64,000 nt of DNA, from positions 2,480,001 to 2,544,000 of the forward strand of contig NZ_CP094972.1 of the NCBI RefSeq assembly GCF_025985425.1. Direction: 5' to 3'. Origin of the DNA: Entomomonas sp. E2T0 (lineage in GTDB: Bacteria > Pseudomonadota > Gammaproteobacteria > Pseudomonadales > Pseudomonadaceae). The notes beneath the pieces are model-generated. The model worked only from the letters and a program-made list of their open reading frames with translations, was not told where the DNA came from and did no database searches. Below are positions 21,165 through 29,851 of the stretch, in pieces. The position numbers and the translations under genes were made by a program. How positions within the stretch are numbered: position 1 is the first letter of the stretch; the number at the start of each line of letters is the position of its first letter.

Positions 21165-21360
21165 TGCCGCTCCCGCTGTCCTTTTGCCTGAGAGTTTAGC
21201 AGTATGACTGCGTGCCCCTTCGGCGGGTCAGTTAAGACCTCTCTCCAGATCGGCTGATATTGACGCAGTTATTATTATCATTAGATAAGGCCTGAGCGAT
21301 TATGGGAGTATGCGCCTTCGGCGGGAATTGTGAAAAATTCCTCTCTCCTACGTCTTGGGG
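21165..21360 (-). ncRNA. Tandem glycine riboswitch
   Basis: Two glycine aptamers stand in series on the minus strand, upstream of the TRIC/UPF0126 gene. Aptamer 1 runs from GGAGAGAGG (near 21350) through CCGCCGAAGGCGC to CGCTCAGGCC (near 21290). Aptamer 2 runs from GGAGAGAGGTC (near 21246) through CCGCCGAAGGGGC to CTCTCAGGCAAAAGGACAG (near 21176). The conserved GGAGAG, CCGAAGG and CUCAGGCAAAAGGAC elements are all visible. A short CATTGCT/AGCAATG palindrome at 21135-21149 may belong to the expression platform. Confidence 0.92.
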
Positions 21361-21422
21361 CAAGATTATAGCGAATAACTATAGAAAATGTAAGCGAATA
21401 AAATAATAAAGTAATTTTCTAA

Positions 21423-21869
21423 TTATTGGTTAAATAAAACCAGCTCATCTACTTTTTCATAAGGTGGATTTATATCATCACTTACTTGATAAAAAACTGT
21501 TTTAGTGGATAAATCTATATTAGCCCTTATATATTTCAAGCCATATCCTAAGCCAGATATTTGCCATAAAAATTGTTCTGTACCTGCATCTACTATTAAT
21601 TGATAGAAAAATCCTAACTCATCATCAGGTACTTGTTTTATAAAACCCATACAAGCAGGGGATAGTGAAAAATATCCTGTTAGATCAGTTACTGTGGATT
21701 TATCATCACAAGTAGTCAACAAATATATTCTGGCATTTATTACAGGTTGATTATCAAAAGAAAGAACTCCTACTAATTCTGGAGAACTATAATAAACTTG
21801 CATGTTATTATTAGGTGTCTGCTGACAGCCAGCAACTAATATAAATAGAGCTAATAAATATTTTTTCAT
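21423..21869 (-). CDS. Small lipoprotein with carboxypeptidase-regulatory-like fold (paralogue A)
   Basis: A 148-aa predicted lipoprotein: signal MKKYLLALFILVAGC with the lipobox VAGC and the modified cysteine at residue 15. The mature part has GVLSFDNQPVINARIYLLTTC, then VTDLTGYFSLSPAC, a beta-sandwich pattern seen in carboxypeptidase-regulatory-like/DUF6795-type domains. It lies 28 nt downstream of a clear paralogue, so the two probably arose by tandem duplication and are co-transcribed. Function unknown. Confidence 0.75.
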   Translation of the reverse strand: MKKYLLALFILVAGCQQTPNNNMQVYYSSPELVGVLSFDNQPVINARIYLLTTCDDKSTVTDLTGYFSLSPACMGFIKQVPDDELGFFYQLIVDAGTEQFLWQISGLGYGLKYIRANIDLSTKTVFYQVSDDINPPYEKVDELVLFNQ

Positions 21870-21897
21870 GTAATCAATTTAATTTTATTATAATTCA

Positions 21898-22335
21898 TTA
21901 ATGTATACCATTTTTCACTAAGTTGCTACAACGGCTTTCTTGACCATTGGTCACACAAACCATCTGTTCAGTAAGATCAAACTCTACAGACATATCAAAA
22001 GGATTGATAACAGACCAAATAAAGGATTTTTCACCATCCACTACATTCACATCAAATAAATAAGTAGGAGCACCTAAGATATTTCCAGGGCCTGAGTTTG
22101 CTACCTCACAAAATTGCTCTAATGTAAATTTTCCCTGAGCATCAGTGACTACTGTTGCTGTATTACAAATACTGGAAGATAAAGTTATCTGTACATGGGG
22201 AACAGTATTTCCTTGCTTTTTTACAACCCCATTAATATGAGGATGAATACTTGATTCATTATTAGTTGTCTTATTACTGTGTTGGCAAGCCACTAGTAGC
22301 AATAAACAGCTTATTACTATTAAAGATTTTTTCAT
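21898..22335 (-). CDS. Small lipoprotein with carboxypeptidase-regulatory-like fold (paralogue B)
   Basis: A 145-aa predicted lipoprotein with signal MKKSLIVISCLLLLVAC (lipobox LVAC, cysteine 17). The mature domain shares the paralogue A pattern: GVVKKQGNTVPHVQITLSSS, then VVTDAQGKFTLEQFC and a later FIWSV matching FLWQI. Two conserved cysteine positions could form a disulfide. First gene of the pair; function unknown. Confidence 0.75.
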   Translation of the reverse strand: MKKSLIVISCLLLLVACQHSNKTTNNESSIHPHINGVVKKQGNTVPHVQITLSSSICNTATVVTDAQGKFTLEQFCEVANSGPGNILGAPTYLFDVNVVDGEKSFIWSVINPFDMSVEFDLTEQMVCVTNGQESRCSNLVKNGIH

Positions 22336-22499
22336 TAATTATTAGCTCAATAATTGATTAGTTTAGAGAATTATATATTAAACTTTCATTAAGTTACTCA
22401 TATTATCCATAAATTATTATAAGTAACTATATATTTTATATAAGATAATGATAGAATAATTGCAACACGAATCATTAGAAAGGGAACTTAAGTCTAAAT

Positions 22500-22892
22500 A
22501 TGATAGTTAAATCATCATTTAAGAAAGTAATAGCTTTCTCTGCATTACTTGCTTTATTTTCAACGACAACGTCAAAAGCAGAAATAGTGCAAGAAATAAC
22601 AGAAGGCTGTTCTAGTCAAGCTATTGTTTCTGGATTATGTATCCTTTTAAGCCCATTCTATACAACAACTATTATTGTAGTAGTACCTTCTGAATGGTCA
22701 GGAACAGCCTTTGGCGCCAAATCAAAAATTATCTATAATGCTAAAAACGATGCCGCTACCTTTGTAGCAACTAATGGTCAATTAAAAGGTACTTATTTAG
22801 AGGCTGCATTTAATTTATTACGTCATGAAAAGCCAGATTATAAAAGAGTAGATGATATGGCTCTTGCTAAGGCTATTTTAGCATTTAACTAA
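22500..22892 (+). CDS. DUF2388 family secreted protein
   Basis: A 130-aa protein with a Sec signal peptide (FSALLALFSTTTSKA) and a C-terminal DUF2388 domain: NAKNDAATFVATNGQLKGTY, then LEAAFNLLR and ALAKAILAFN. The family is common in Pseudomonas, usually as small periplasmic proteins of unknown function. A central hydrophobic stretch (YTTTIIVVV) is unusual, since most relatives are shorter there. An AAGGGAA ribosome binding site lies somewhat far upstream (about 14 nt). Confidence 0.8.
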   Translation: MIVKSSFKKVIAFSALLALFSTTTSKAEIVQEITEGCSSQAIVSGLCILLSPFYTTTIIVVVPSEWSGTAFGAKSKIIYNAKNDAATFVATNGQLKGTYLEAAFNLLRHEKPDYKRVDDMALAKAILAFN

Positions 22893-22909
22893 TAAACGAC
22901 TGAACAAAT

Positions 22910-22935
22910 AAACTAGCTATAAATTAGCTAGTTTT
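22910..22935. terminator. Bidirectional terminator
   Basis: AACTAGCTA (22911-22919) pairs with TAGCTAGTT (22925-22933) with a 5-nt loop, followed by a T-run on the plus strand and by A/T pairing on the other side. It separates the convergent DUF2388 and YchJ-type genes. Confidence 0.75.
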
Positions 22936-23320
22936 AAGATACTTTACCATCAATATAAAACCATTTTTGTTCGCTATAAATAAAACGACTCACCTCATGC
23001 ATTCTTTCTAGCTTACCATTCGCCTCATAAAAAGCATCAAAATCTACAAAAGCTTCATTGGCATTATTGCTATCCCATGCTTTATTAATAATAAGCTTTA
23101 TCCATTGAATAGATTGATCATTCTCTAAGGTAGCAATGTTTGGTCTAGTACTTTTATGCCATGTATTATTGATATAAGCTGTTAATTTTAAGACATACGC
23201 ACTATAACGTGAACGCATTAATTGTTCAGCAGTCATTGGTAATTTCATATCAACATGATAAGGCTGACAGCATTCACTATATAACTTATTAATATCACAA
23301 GGGCAGGCTGTGTTAGTCAT
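22934..23320 (-). CDS. YchJ-family protein with SEC-C zinc motif
   Basis: A 128-aa protein of the UPF0225/YchJ family. The N-terminal SEC-C-like zinc motif CPCDINKLYSECCQPYH is intact and is followed by AEQLMRSRYSAYVL, the classic family signature, and WIKLIINKAWDSN. The family has an NTF2-like core of unknown biochemical role. The ATG is supported by family alignment. Single gene. Confidence 0.88.
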   Translation of the reverse strand: MTNTACPCDINKLYSECCQPYHVDMKLPMTAEQLMRSRYSAYVLKLTAYINNTWHKSTRPNIATLENDQSIQWIKLIINKAWDSNNANEAFVDFDAFYEANGKLERMHEVSRFIYSEQKWFYIDGKVS

Positions 23321-23536
23321 TTGCTTTTCTCTAGCGCTTAAATTTTAGAAATTATAGCTAATAATCAGTAATAGTGTGTAATACACCTTTTAACAATAAT
23401 AAATATTCATATATCTGTCAGAATAAGTAACTTTTGTCACAAAACCTATACACTAATGATATATTTTAAATGTGAATTTTTTTTGATAATGCTCCATGTT
23501 CTAATTATTAAATAAAGATGGATTTTGGAGTAACTC

Positions 23537-24946
23537 ATGAGTAAACCAACCCCAGAGATGGTAAATAGCCGTCCTGATGATGCTGCGCTTTTAGCTGATG
23601 AAGCAAAATACTGTTCTTTTGGTGATACTGTTCACTATGTTGAACCACCAAAGATCTTTGATGGCTGTGAAGGCAGCTACATGTATGATAAAGAAGGTAA
23701 AGCTTACCTTGATTTACAAATGTGGTATTCAGCTTGTAACTTTGGTTATGCTAATGAACGTTTAAATAATGTACTTAAAAACCAAATAGATACTTTACCA
23801 CAGTGTGCAAGCCAATATCTTCATCCTACTAAAATCGAATTGGCTAAAACGATTGCTGAAGGCATGAAACAAAAGTTTGGTTATGATGGAAGAGTACATT
23901 TTAACGTCGGTGGTGCACAGTGTATTGAAGACTCTTTAAAAGTTGTACGAAATGCTACGGGTGGCAAAACGCTTATGTTTGCTTTCCAAGGTGGTTATCA
24001 TGGACGTACTTTAGGTGCTTCATCTATCACCTCTAGTTATCGTTATCGTCGTCGTTATGGTCATTTTGGTGATCGAGCGATGTTTGTTCCATTTCCATAT
24101 CCTTTCCGTCGACCTAAAGGTATGACAGCAGAAGAATACGGCGAATATTTAGTAGATGATTTTGCTCGCTTATTTGAAACAGAATATCATGGTGTTTGGG
24201 ACCCTAAAGTTGGCCAAGCTGAGTACGCAGCATTCTATGCTGAACCTCTACAAGCAACAGGTGGTTATATTATTCCACCACCAAATTACTTTAAAGGATT
24301 AAAGAAAGTACTTGATCAATATGGCATTTTATTAGTGGTCGATGAAATTCAAATGGGTTTCTATCGTACAGGTAAATTATGGTCTATTGAACATTTTGAT
24401 GTAAAACCTGATGTGGTGGTATTTGCTAAAGCCTTAACCAATGGTTTAAATCCACTAGGTGGGTTATGGGCTCGTGAAGAGTTAATTAATCCTACAGTAT
24501 TCCCGCCAGGGTCTACTCACTCGACTTTTGCATCTAACCCATTGGGTACAGCAGTAGGGCTTGAAGTATTAAAAATGACGGCTGAACATGACTATGAAAC
24601 AATGGTTATGGAAAGTGGTGCATATTTCCTTGAGGGCTTAAGAAGCTTAGAAAAACGCCATAAAGAAATTGGTGAGGTTGATGGCTTAGGTCTTGCGCTT
24701 CGTGCTGAAATTTGTACGGAAGATGGGTTTACAGCTAATAAAGCATTAGTAGATAAAATGGTTGATATTGGTATGTCAGGTGACCTTGATTGGAATGGCC
24801 AAAAAATGGGCTTAGTACTAGATATCGGTGGTTACTATAAAAATGTTATTACTTTTGCACCTTCTTTACTTATCTCTAAACAAGAGATTGATCAAGGTAT
24901 AGAGTTACTTGATCAGTTAATTACTAGAGCTAAGAAAGAGTTATAA
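23537..24946 (+). CDS. Class III PLP-dependent aminotransferase
   Basis: A 469-aa fold-type I aminotransferase. It shows the PLP pocket GGAQCIEDSLK near 130, FQGGYHGRTLGASS near 155, the cofactor aspartate in LLVVDEIQMGFYRTG near 275, and the Schiff-base lysine in VVVFAKALTNGLNPLGG near 300. The family moves amino groups from omega-amino acids, diamines or amino acids to 2-oxo acids; the specific substrate is not evident. A GGAG ribosome binding site lies 8 nt upstream. A hairpin follows, so it may be monocistronic despite standing next to the 25-31 kb cluster. Confidence 0.88.
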   Translation: MSKPTPEMVNSRPDDAALLADEAKYCSFGDTVHYVEPPKIFDGCEGSYMYDKEGKAYLDLQMWYSACNFGYANERLNNVLKNQIDTLPQCASQYLHPTKIELAKTIAEGMKQKFGYDGRVHFNVGGAQCIEDSLKVVRNATGGKTLMFAFQGGYHGRTLGASSITSSYRYRRRYGHFGDRAMFVPFPYPFRRPKGMTAEEYGEYLVDDFARLFETEYHGVWDPKVGQAEYAAFYAEPLQATGGYIIPPPNYFKGLKKVLDQYGILLVVDEIQMGFYRTGKLWSIEHFDVKPDVVVFAKALTNGLNPLGGLWAREELINPTVFPPGSTHSTFASNPLGTAVGLEVLKMTAEHDYETMVMESGAYFLEGLRSLEKRHKEIGEVDGLGLALRAEICTEDGFTANKALVDKMVDIGMSGDLDWNGQKMGLVLDIGGYYKNVITFAPSLLISKQEIDQGIELLDQLITRAKKEL

Positions 24947-24962
24947 TAAGTTGAAAGATAAT

Positions 24963-24993
24963 TAATATTAGGCTGTTTTATGGCCTAATATTA
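24963..24993 (+). terminator. Terminator-like hairpin after aminotransferase
   Basis: TAATATTAGGC (24963-24973) and GCCTAATATTA (24983-24993) form a perfect 11-bp stem with a 9-nt loop, about 17 nt after the stop. The following TTATCC is only mildly U-rich. It lies just upstream of the acyltransferase gene, which has no obvious ribosome binding site. Confidence 0.55.
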
Positions 24994-25009
24994 TTATCCT
25001 ATAAAAACA

Positions 25010-26098
25010 ATGAAATATATTAATCAACTTGAACCAGACGGATTAATCGAAAATTTTCTGACTAATCCACCTAACAATTTTAATGCTTGGTTAGCAGAGG
25101 GTGGAGTGCCTGTTTTTTCTGCTAAATTTGACTTATTAACCACAGCTGATAGTGATTTCCGCCAAAAAATTCAAAAGATACCTTTTTATACTAAATGGTC
25201 TAAATTATTACAACCAAAAACGTGCTTTATTGGTACTACTGTTTCTGAATACTCATTATTAACAAATATAGTCAAAGCTGATTTATTAGCCAATCAAATC
25301 AAACAACAATATGCTAAAGATTTCCCTTTCTTGATTGTCAAAGATATTCCCCAAAACTCACCTTTACAAAGTCAACAAGCTAATGACTACTCTCAAGCAT
25401 TTATTAAAGCTTTAAAGAGCAATGGATTTATTGAGATAGAAGGGCAAGCATTAGCATGGGTACCAGTGGATTATGAAAATATTGATGATTATTTATCAAA
25501 ATTTTCTGCTAGCCGACGTAAAGATTTTCGACGTAAGCTAAAATTGCGTGAAAAGATTGATATCAATGTATTGCAGGGTGGGGATGAGTGTTTTTTTGAA
25601 CAATCAATATTAGATACCTATTACCAACTATATTTAAATGTTTATGAACAAAGTGAAGTTCATTTTGACTTATTAACTAAAGCTTTTTTTACTCAATTAT
25701 TACAAGATAAGCAAACTGGAACTAAAATTTTTACTTACCATCATCAAAACGAGCTGATTGGCTATAATATTTGTTTTGTAGTAAATGATATGCTAGTCGA
25801 TAAGTATATTGGTCTTGTATACCCAGCGGCTAGAGATTTTAATCTTTATTATATTAGTTGGTTTCATAATTTAGAATATGCTAAGCAGAATGGATTAAAA
25901 TACTATATTGCAGGTTGGACAGATCCACAAGTCAAAGCTTCCTTAGGTGCACAATTCTCCTTTACTCAACATATGGTGTATATACGTAACCCATTATTAA
26001 GGGCTATTCTACGTAAATTAAGCAGTCGATTTGAGAGTGATCGCACATGGCGTGATTCACATACCAATATTAATAATAAGGAGGGTAAACATGTATAG
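25010..26098 (+). CDS. FemAB/acetyltransf_6-like GNAT acyltransferase
   Basis: A 362-aa protein with a double-GNAT layout. The second half shows KFSASRRKDFRRKLKLRE (around residue 165), the acyl-CoA-fold strands IFTYHHQNELIGYNICFVV and the C-terminal YYIAGWTDPQVKASLGAQF. This resembles FemAB/BioF2-like acyltransferases that attach acyl or aminoacyl groups to amines. It overlaps the arginase-like gene by 8 nt. The hairpin just upstream may separate it from the aminotransferase gene. Substrate unknown; a role in making or modifying a small molecule or cell-surface amine is inferred from its neighbours. Confidence 0.75.
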   Translation: MKYINQLEPDGLIENFLTNPPNNFNAWLAEGGVPVFSAKFDLLTTADSDFRQKIQKIPFYTKWSKLLQPKTCFIGTTVSEYSLLTNIVKADLLANQIKQQYAKDFPFLIVKDIPQNSPLQSQQANDYSQAFIKALKSNGFIEIEGQALAWVPVDYENIDDYLSKFSASRRKDFRRKLKLREKIDINVLQGGDECFFEQSILDTYYQLYLNVYEQSEVHFDLLTKAFFTQLLQDKQTGTKIFTYHHQNELIGYNICFVVNDMLVDKYIGLVYPAARDFNLYYISWFHNLEYAKQNGLKYYIAGWTDPQVKASLGAQFSFTQHMVYIRNPLLRAILRKLSSRFESDRTWRDSHTNINNKEGKHV

Positions 26099-26981
26099 CC
26101 CCATTATTCTTAATTTTGATCAAAGCATTGGTGATATAAAAGATGCTCTGACATTTGATTTAACTGATTGGCAAGATTCAATTCGGTTTGGCTGTTCAAT
26201 GAGCAAATATAAAGAATTAGCAACTCAGCTTGAGCAATTGTTACCGGAGACCTATGGTACCGTATTGATGGGTAGTGGCGATTATCACCATATTACATTA
26301 CTATTAATTGAACGTTTAAAGAAACTTTATAATCCTAAAAATCCTATTCAAGTTGTTGTTTTTGATAACCATCCCGATAATATGCGCTATTTATTTGGTA
26401 TTCATTGTGGTTCATGGGTTAGTTATGTTGCACAATTACCTTTTGTGAGTCATGTCCATGTATTAGGTATTACGTCAAATGATATTGGAGTAGCCCACCT
26501 ATGGGAAAACAGATTACGTCCATTATTGGGTAATAAATTATCTTATTGGTGTATGGATGTTGATACTTCATGGGCTAAAAGATTAGGGTTAGGTAAAGCA
26601 TTCCATCATTTTAATTCCCCTGATGAGCTCATTGCAGATTTTTTATTTCATCAGTACCATAGTTCACAACCAATCTATTTATCAATTGATAAAGATGTAC
26701 TCAGTGAGGAAACTATACGGACTAATTGGGATCAAGGAAAGTTACAGACTTATCATATACTTGATAGTATTTCTGCATTGTCTAGTCGAATTATTGGTAG
26801 CGATATTACAGGTGATGTTTCTAGCTGGCAGTGTAAAAGTTGGTGGAAGCGTCTTTTGAGTTCATTTGATGGACAACCAGTAGTTCCAATAGAGACTTTA
26901 CAACAGTGGCAAATAGCACAACAAAAATTAAATACTCAACTGGTAGAAGCATTAAGCAACTGTCACAACCATTCGTTATAA
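26091..26981 (+). CDS. Divergent arginase/ureohydrolase-fold protein
   Basis: The frame opens at 26031, but an ideal AGGAGGG site at about 26079-26085 fixes the ATG at 26091 (296 aa), overlapping the acyltransferase by 8 nt. The arginase-family metal ligands are recognisable: GSGDYHH (residues 61-67, for GGDHS), FDNHPDN (91-97, for DAHxD) and SIDKDVL (198-204, for SxDxD). The C-terminal guanidinium-site region is altered, reading GSDITGD near 236-242 where arginases have DxVExNP. It is probably a metal-dependent C-N hydrolase with a non-arginine substrate. Its 3' end overlaps the convergent DegT gene by 6 nt. Confidence 0.75.
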   Translation: MYSPIILNFDQSIGDIKDALTFDLTDWQDSIRFGCSMSKYKELATQLEQLLPETYGTVLMGSGDYHHITLLLIERLKKLYNPKNPIQVVVFDNHPDNMRYLFGIHCGSWVSYVAQLPFVSHVHVLGITSNDIGVAHLWENRLRPLLGNKLSYWCMDVDTSWAKRLGLGKAFHHFNSPDELIADFLFHQYHSSQPIYLSIDKDVLSEETIRTNWDQGKLQTYHILDSISALSSRIIGSDITGDVSSWQCKSWWKRLLSSFDGQPVVPIETLQQWQIAQQKLNTQLVEALSNCHNHSL

Positions 26982-28169
26982 ACAACTCTTTATAGTCTGA
27001 CAAATAGCTTTAAAATGTGTATTGTCAAGCCATAGACTATTGGTAATAGTTAACATTCTATCAGCAAAATCTTGTGCATTAGGCATTGGTATTTGTGGTA
27101 CAACTTTATTTAAATATTGATAGTTGGGAAGACTATCAATAAATAAGCGACTAACACCCAGTGGCTCTTGCCATAATTTATTTAAAATATCATCTCTAAT
27201 ATTTTTTGAGGGTAGCAATATCATTAAAAAAGGCCATGTACCCTTATTATTATTTTCTTCAATAACATGTACTCCTTTTATTTCTTGTAATTGTTTAATA
27301 CGACATAATGCTTGATTTGTAGTTTTTTCAATAAAGTAGGGTAGCCGACTAACAGCTTTAGCTGCTATATGTTGTCTAAACTTGCTTACTTGATGAAGTG
27401 GCAGCTTAAAACTAAAATTATCACCCACAGCCTCAATCAATTGCTTATTTTTTAGCAATTTTCGTCTTGGATTACCATAAACAAAATGCAACCCAAAAGG
27501 ATTATATAATGCTGTATAACCTAGTAATTCAATAGAGCGGCGCAATTCCCAAGCTATATTGGTTGGAATAATTGATTGAGCAGTTTCTACCAGTTGATTT
27601 CTTAAAATAGAATCATGAGCAGTTAATAATCCACCTTCATATAAAGTTAACCCTTTCCCAGCTGCTAAGCTAAAAAAAGTTATATCACCATATATACCTA
27701 CACTTGCCCCTAGTGCTTGTGCAGCATCTTCAATAACAGTTATATCATAAGCTTCTGCAAGCCTTTTAACCTGTTGCACATCAGCTACTCTACCACCAAG
27801 ATGAGTAGGAATAACTGCAAGTATTTGATCACTCATTAATGACTCTAAGTGAGTAAAATCAAAATCAAAAGAATTAACAGTCAAATCACATAATTTTACG
27901 TGAAGCCCACAATGATGAATAGCTAAAACCACTAAGGGACAGGTGTAAGCAGGAATAATCACATACTTTCGTTGTGAGTTATTGTTAGATAATGTAGTTA
28001 ACGCAATAACTAAAGCAGCTGTTCCTGAGCATGTAAGTTGTAAAGGAGGAAGATCAAAAAGTTGGCCAATCTGCAGGGATAGATCCTTGTTTGTTGGCAG
28101 CCAATCACTCCAATGAGCAGGCAAGCCCGCTGTAGGTGGAATTTCATGGTAGCGTTGAAACACTGACAT
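26976..28169 (-). CDS. DegT/DnrJ/EryC1-type PLP aminotransferase
   Basis: A 397-aa fold-type I PLP enzyme like those that make amino sugars. It shows IIPAYTCPLVVLAI (residues 71-84), the cofactor aspartate in VIEDAAQALGA (D148) and the Schiff-base lysine K172 in FFSLAAGKGLTLYEGG. The family typically aminates keto-sugars on nucleotide or lipid carriers. First of the products to be made next to the two small EamA subunits, so an ArnB/ArnEF-like logic is conceivable. It starts 20 nt after the EamA gene at 28190 and overlaps the arginase-like gene at the 3' end. Confidence 0.8.
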   Translation of the reverse strand: MSVFQRYHEIPPTAGLPAHWSDWLPTNKDLSLQIGQLFDLPPLQLTCSGTAALVIALTTLSNNNSQRKYVIIPAYTCPLVVLAIHHCGLHVKLCDLTVNSFDFDFTHLESLMSDQILAVIPTHLGGRVADVQQVKRLAEAYDITVIEDAAQALGASVGIYGDITFFSLAAGKGLTLYEGGLLTAHDSILRNQLVETAQSIIPTNIAWELRRSIELLGYTALYNPFGLHFVYGNPRRKLLKNKQLIEAVGDNFSFKLPLHQVSKFRQHIAAKAVSRLPYFIEKTTNQALCRIKQLQEIKGVHVIEENNNKGTWPFLMILLPSKNIRDDILNKLWQEPLGVSRLFIDSLPNYQYLNKVVPQIPMPNAQDFADRMLTITNSLWLDNTHFKAICQTIKSCL

Positions 28170-28189
28170 CAGAAGCCCCTTTAAAGCAA

Positions 28190-28627
28190 TTAAGAGTTGT
28201 TTAATTCTGTATTAGTTTGCTTTTGTTGTTTATCAACTTCCTCTAAAAATTGCTTATTAATTTTCTTTTCTGCTAATGCTAAGAATACAATACCAACAAC
28301 AATAAATACTGCTCCAATAAATCTAATCCAAGTGATTTGTTCATTAAATAACCATACAGAAGCAATCATTACAGTGACTACTTCAAGGTGTGAAGCAGCA
28401 AATGCAGGGCCAATAGGTGCTTTTTTTAATAAAATCATCCAAGTAAAGAATGCACCAATATAACCTAAAATAGCGGTATATACCCAATGATTAGTAAATA
28501 CACGAATAACCCAGTCAAGGCTAGCCTCAAGGGGTTCTGCATGGATAGCAGTAAATTTAAAACTACTCTGACCAAGGGTATCAAATAGCAATAATAAGGC
28601 AAAACCTATTAGGTAAAATTTACGCAT
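28190..28627 (-). CDS. Small EamA/SMR-type membrane subunit (B)
   Basis: A 145-aa protein with four hydrophobic helices and a charged C-terminal tail rich in K, Q and N. It resembles ArnE/ArnF and SMR transporters: LLLLFDTLGQSSFKFTAI at the start, AAFAASHLEVV-like central helix (GPAFAASHLEVVTVMIASVW) and IRFIGAVFIVVGIVFLAL. Such half-size EamA proteins work as dimers. Its neighbour at 28627 is a paralogue sharing one base of overlap, so the two likely form a heterodimeric exporter or flippase. Confidence 0.8.
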   Translation of the reverse strand: MRKFYLIGFALLLLFDTLGQSSFKFTAIHAEPLEASLDWVIRVFTNHWVYTAILGYIGAFFTWMILLKKAPIGPAFAASHLEVVTVMIASVWLFNEQITWIRFIGAVFIVVGIVFLALAEKKINKQFLEEVDKQQKQTNTELNNS

Positions 28628-28983
28628 TATGAAACCCCTACTAAAATAACACCAATAGTGATTAAAACCATACCTATAATACGATGGAGAGTAAGGAGTT
28701 CACGAAATATAATTCGTCCCACAATCATTACAGCAATAATATTAATAGAGCCTAATAAAATACCTTGAGAAAGGGGAACTAAGGTTAAAAAAGCTAACCA
28801 TAAAAAGAACTCTGAGACATAAGCACCAATACCAATCCATAACCAATAATTACGAAATAGATCTAGCCAATAATGCCAACCCTCTCTATTATTAGGGGCA
28901 ACTGCAGCAAATTTGAAGGCTATTTGGCCAATAGTGTCAAAAAAAACATTAGCAATCCATAGGGTAATAACTAAAGGGGACAT
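28627..28983 (-). CDS. Small EamA/SMR-type membrane subunit (A)
   Basis: A 118-aa four-helix membrane protein with ANVFFDTIGQIAFKFAAV at the N-terminus (matching subunit B) and HRIIGMVLITIGVILVGVS at the C-terminus. The paired FDTxGQ..FKF motif in both neighbours shows common origin. It overlaps the hydrolase gene upstream and subunit B downstream by a few bases, typical of a tightly coupled operon. Probable heterodimer; substrate unknown. Confidence 0.8.
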   Translation of the reverse strand: MSPLVITLWIANVFFDTIGQIAFKFAAVAPNNREGWHYWLDLFRNYWLWIGIGAYVSEFFLWLAFLTLVPLSQGILLGSINIIAVMIVGRIIFRELLTLHRIIGMVLITIGVILVGVS

Positions 28984-29846
28984 GACAACTCTGTCTCCTG
29001 TAAGCTCTCAACTGAATAGTTATTAGTGGTGTTTTGAGCAAGCTTTTCAAAAAAGCAAACAGACTCTTTAATAACATCTCGGCGCTGACGATCAATAGTT
29101 ATCAAATGATAACTATCATTTAATACAACAAGTTTTGTTGGACCTGACACATATTTTTCTACTAAACGAGCATTTGTATTAATATTAGCAACATCATCAT
29201 GGGCAGAATGCATAATCAAGCAAGGACTTGTTACTTGTGGTAATTGTTTACGAACTAATTTAGCCAATAATTGCATTTCTGCTAAAGCTGGGAATGGATT
29301 ACCAGCAAGTCCTGCTGCGGCACTATCACCATTTAACATACTTTCTGAAACGGTAGCTCGAATACGTTCATCTTTTAAACCATAAGGTGGTTTTTCAATA
29401 AAAGATGTTTGTTGAAAAATGCCAACTTTTTTAAACCAAACTAATAAGAAAAACAACTTCTTAGCCCATAATGGCATACTCCAACCATCATATTTAAAGG
29501 TTGGGCCAAATACACCAACACCTTTAATCTGTTCTGGTCTTTCTGCGGCTAGTTTTAATGAAAGTAGGGCGCCCATAGAAAGGCCAGCAACAAAAATATT
29601 ATCAACTTTCTCCGCTAAGAAATCAGCCGCATCCTCAACACTTTTATACCAATCTTGCCAAGTCGTTTTACATAAATCAGCTTCATCACCACAATGGCCT
29701 GCTAGTTGCATACCATAAACAGTAAAACCAGCTTTGTTTAAACCTTTGGCAACAATCCGCATCTCATTAGGGGTACCTGTTAATCCATGAATTAACAATA
29801 CACCATTTCGGTTACCTGGCATAAAATAGCTTGAATCTTGTATCAT
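28971..29846 (-). CDS. Carboxylesterase-like alpha/beta hydrolase
   Basis: A 291-aa serine hydrolase. Oxyanion-hole motif LLIHGLTGTPNEMR (residues 17-30), nucleophile elbow FVAGLSMGAL with S90, acid in IMHSAHDDVAN and histidine in NDSYHLITID complete the catalytic triad. It is closest in pattern to Est30/monoacylglycerol-lipase-type carboxylesterases. No signal peptide. It starts 5 nt after the HAD gene and overlaps the EamA subunit A by 13 nt. It may remove or transfer an acyl group in the pathway encoded by this cluster. Confidence 0.82.
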   Translation of the reverse strand: MIQDSSYFMPGNRNGVLLIHGLTGTPNEMRIVAKGLNKAGFTVYGMQLAGHCGDEADLCKTTWQDWYKSVEDAADFLAEKVDNIFVAGLSMGALLSLKLAAERPEQIKGVGVFGPTFKYDGWSMPLWAKKLFFLLVWFKKVGIFQQTSFIEKPPYGLKDERIRATVSESMLNGDSAAAGLAGNPFPALAEMQLLAKLVRKQLPQVTSPCLIMHSAHDDVANINTNARLVEKYVSGPTKLVVLNDSYHLITIDRQRRDVIKESVCFFEKLAQNTTNNYSVESLQETELSCPL

Positions 29847-29851
29847 CTTAC

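Noticed and set aside
22445-22464. Fur-box-like GATAATGATAGAATAAT upstream of the DUF2388 gene
   Set aside because: Only the left half matches the Fur consensus; in such AT-rich sequence this is expected by chance.
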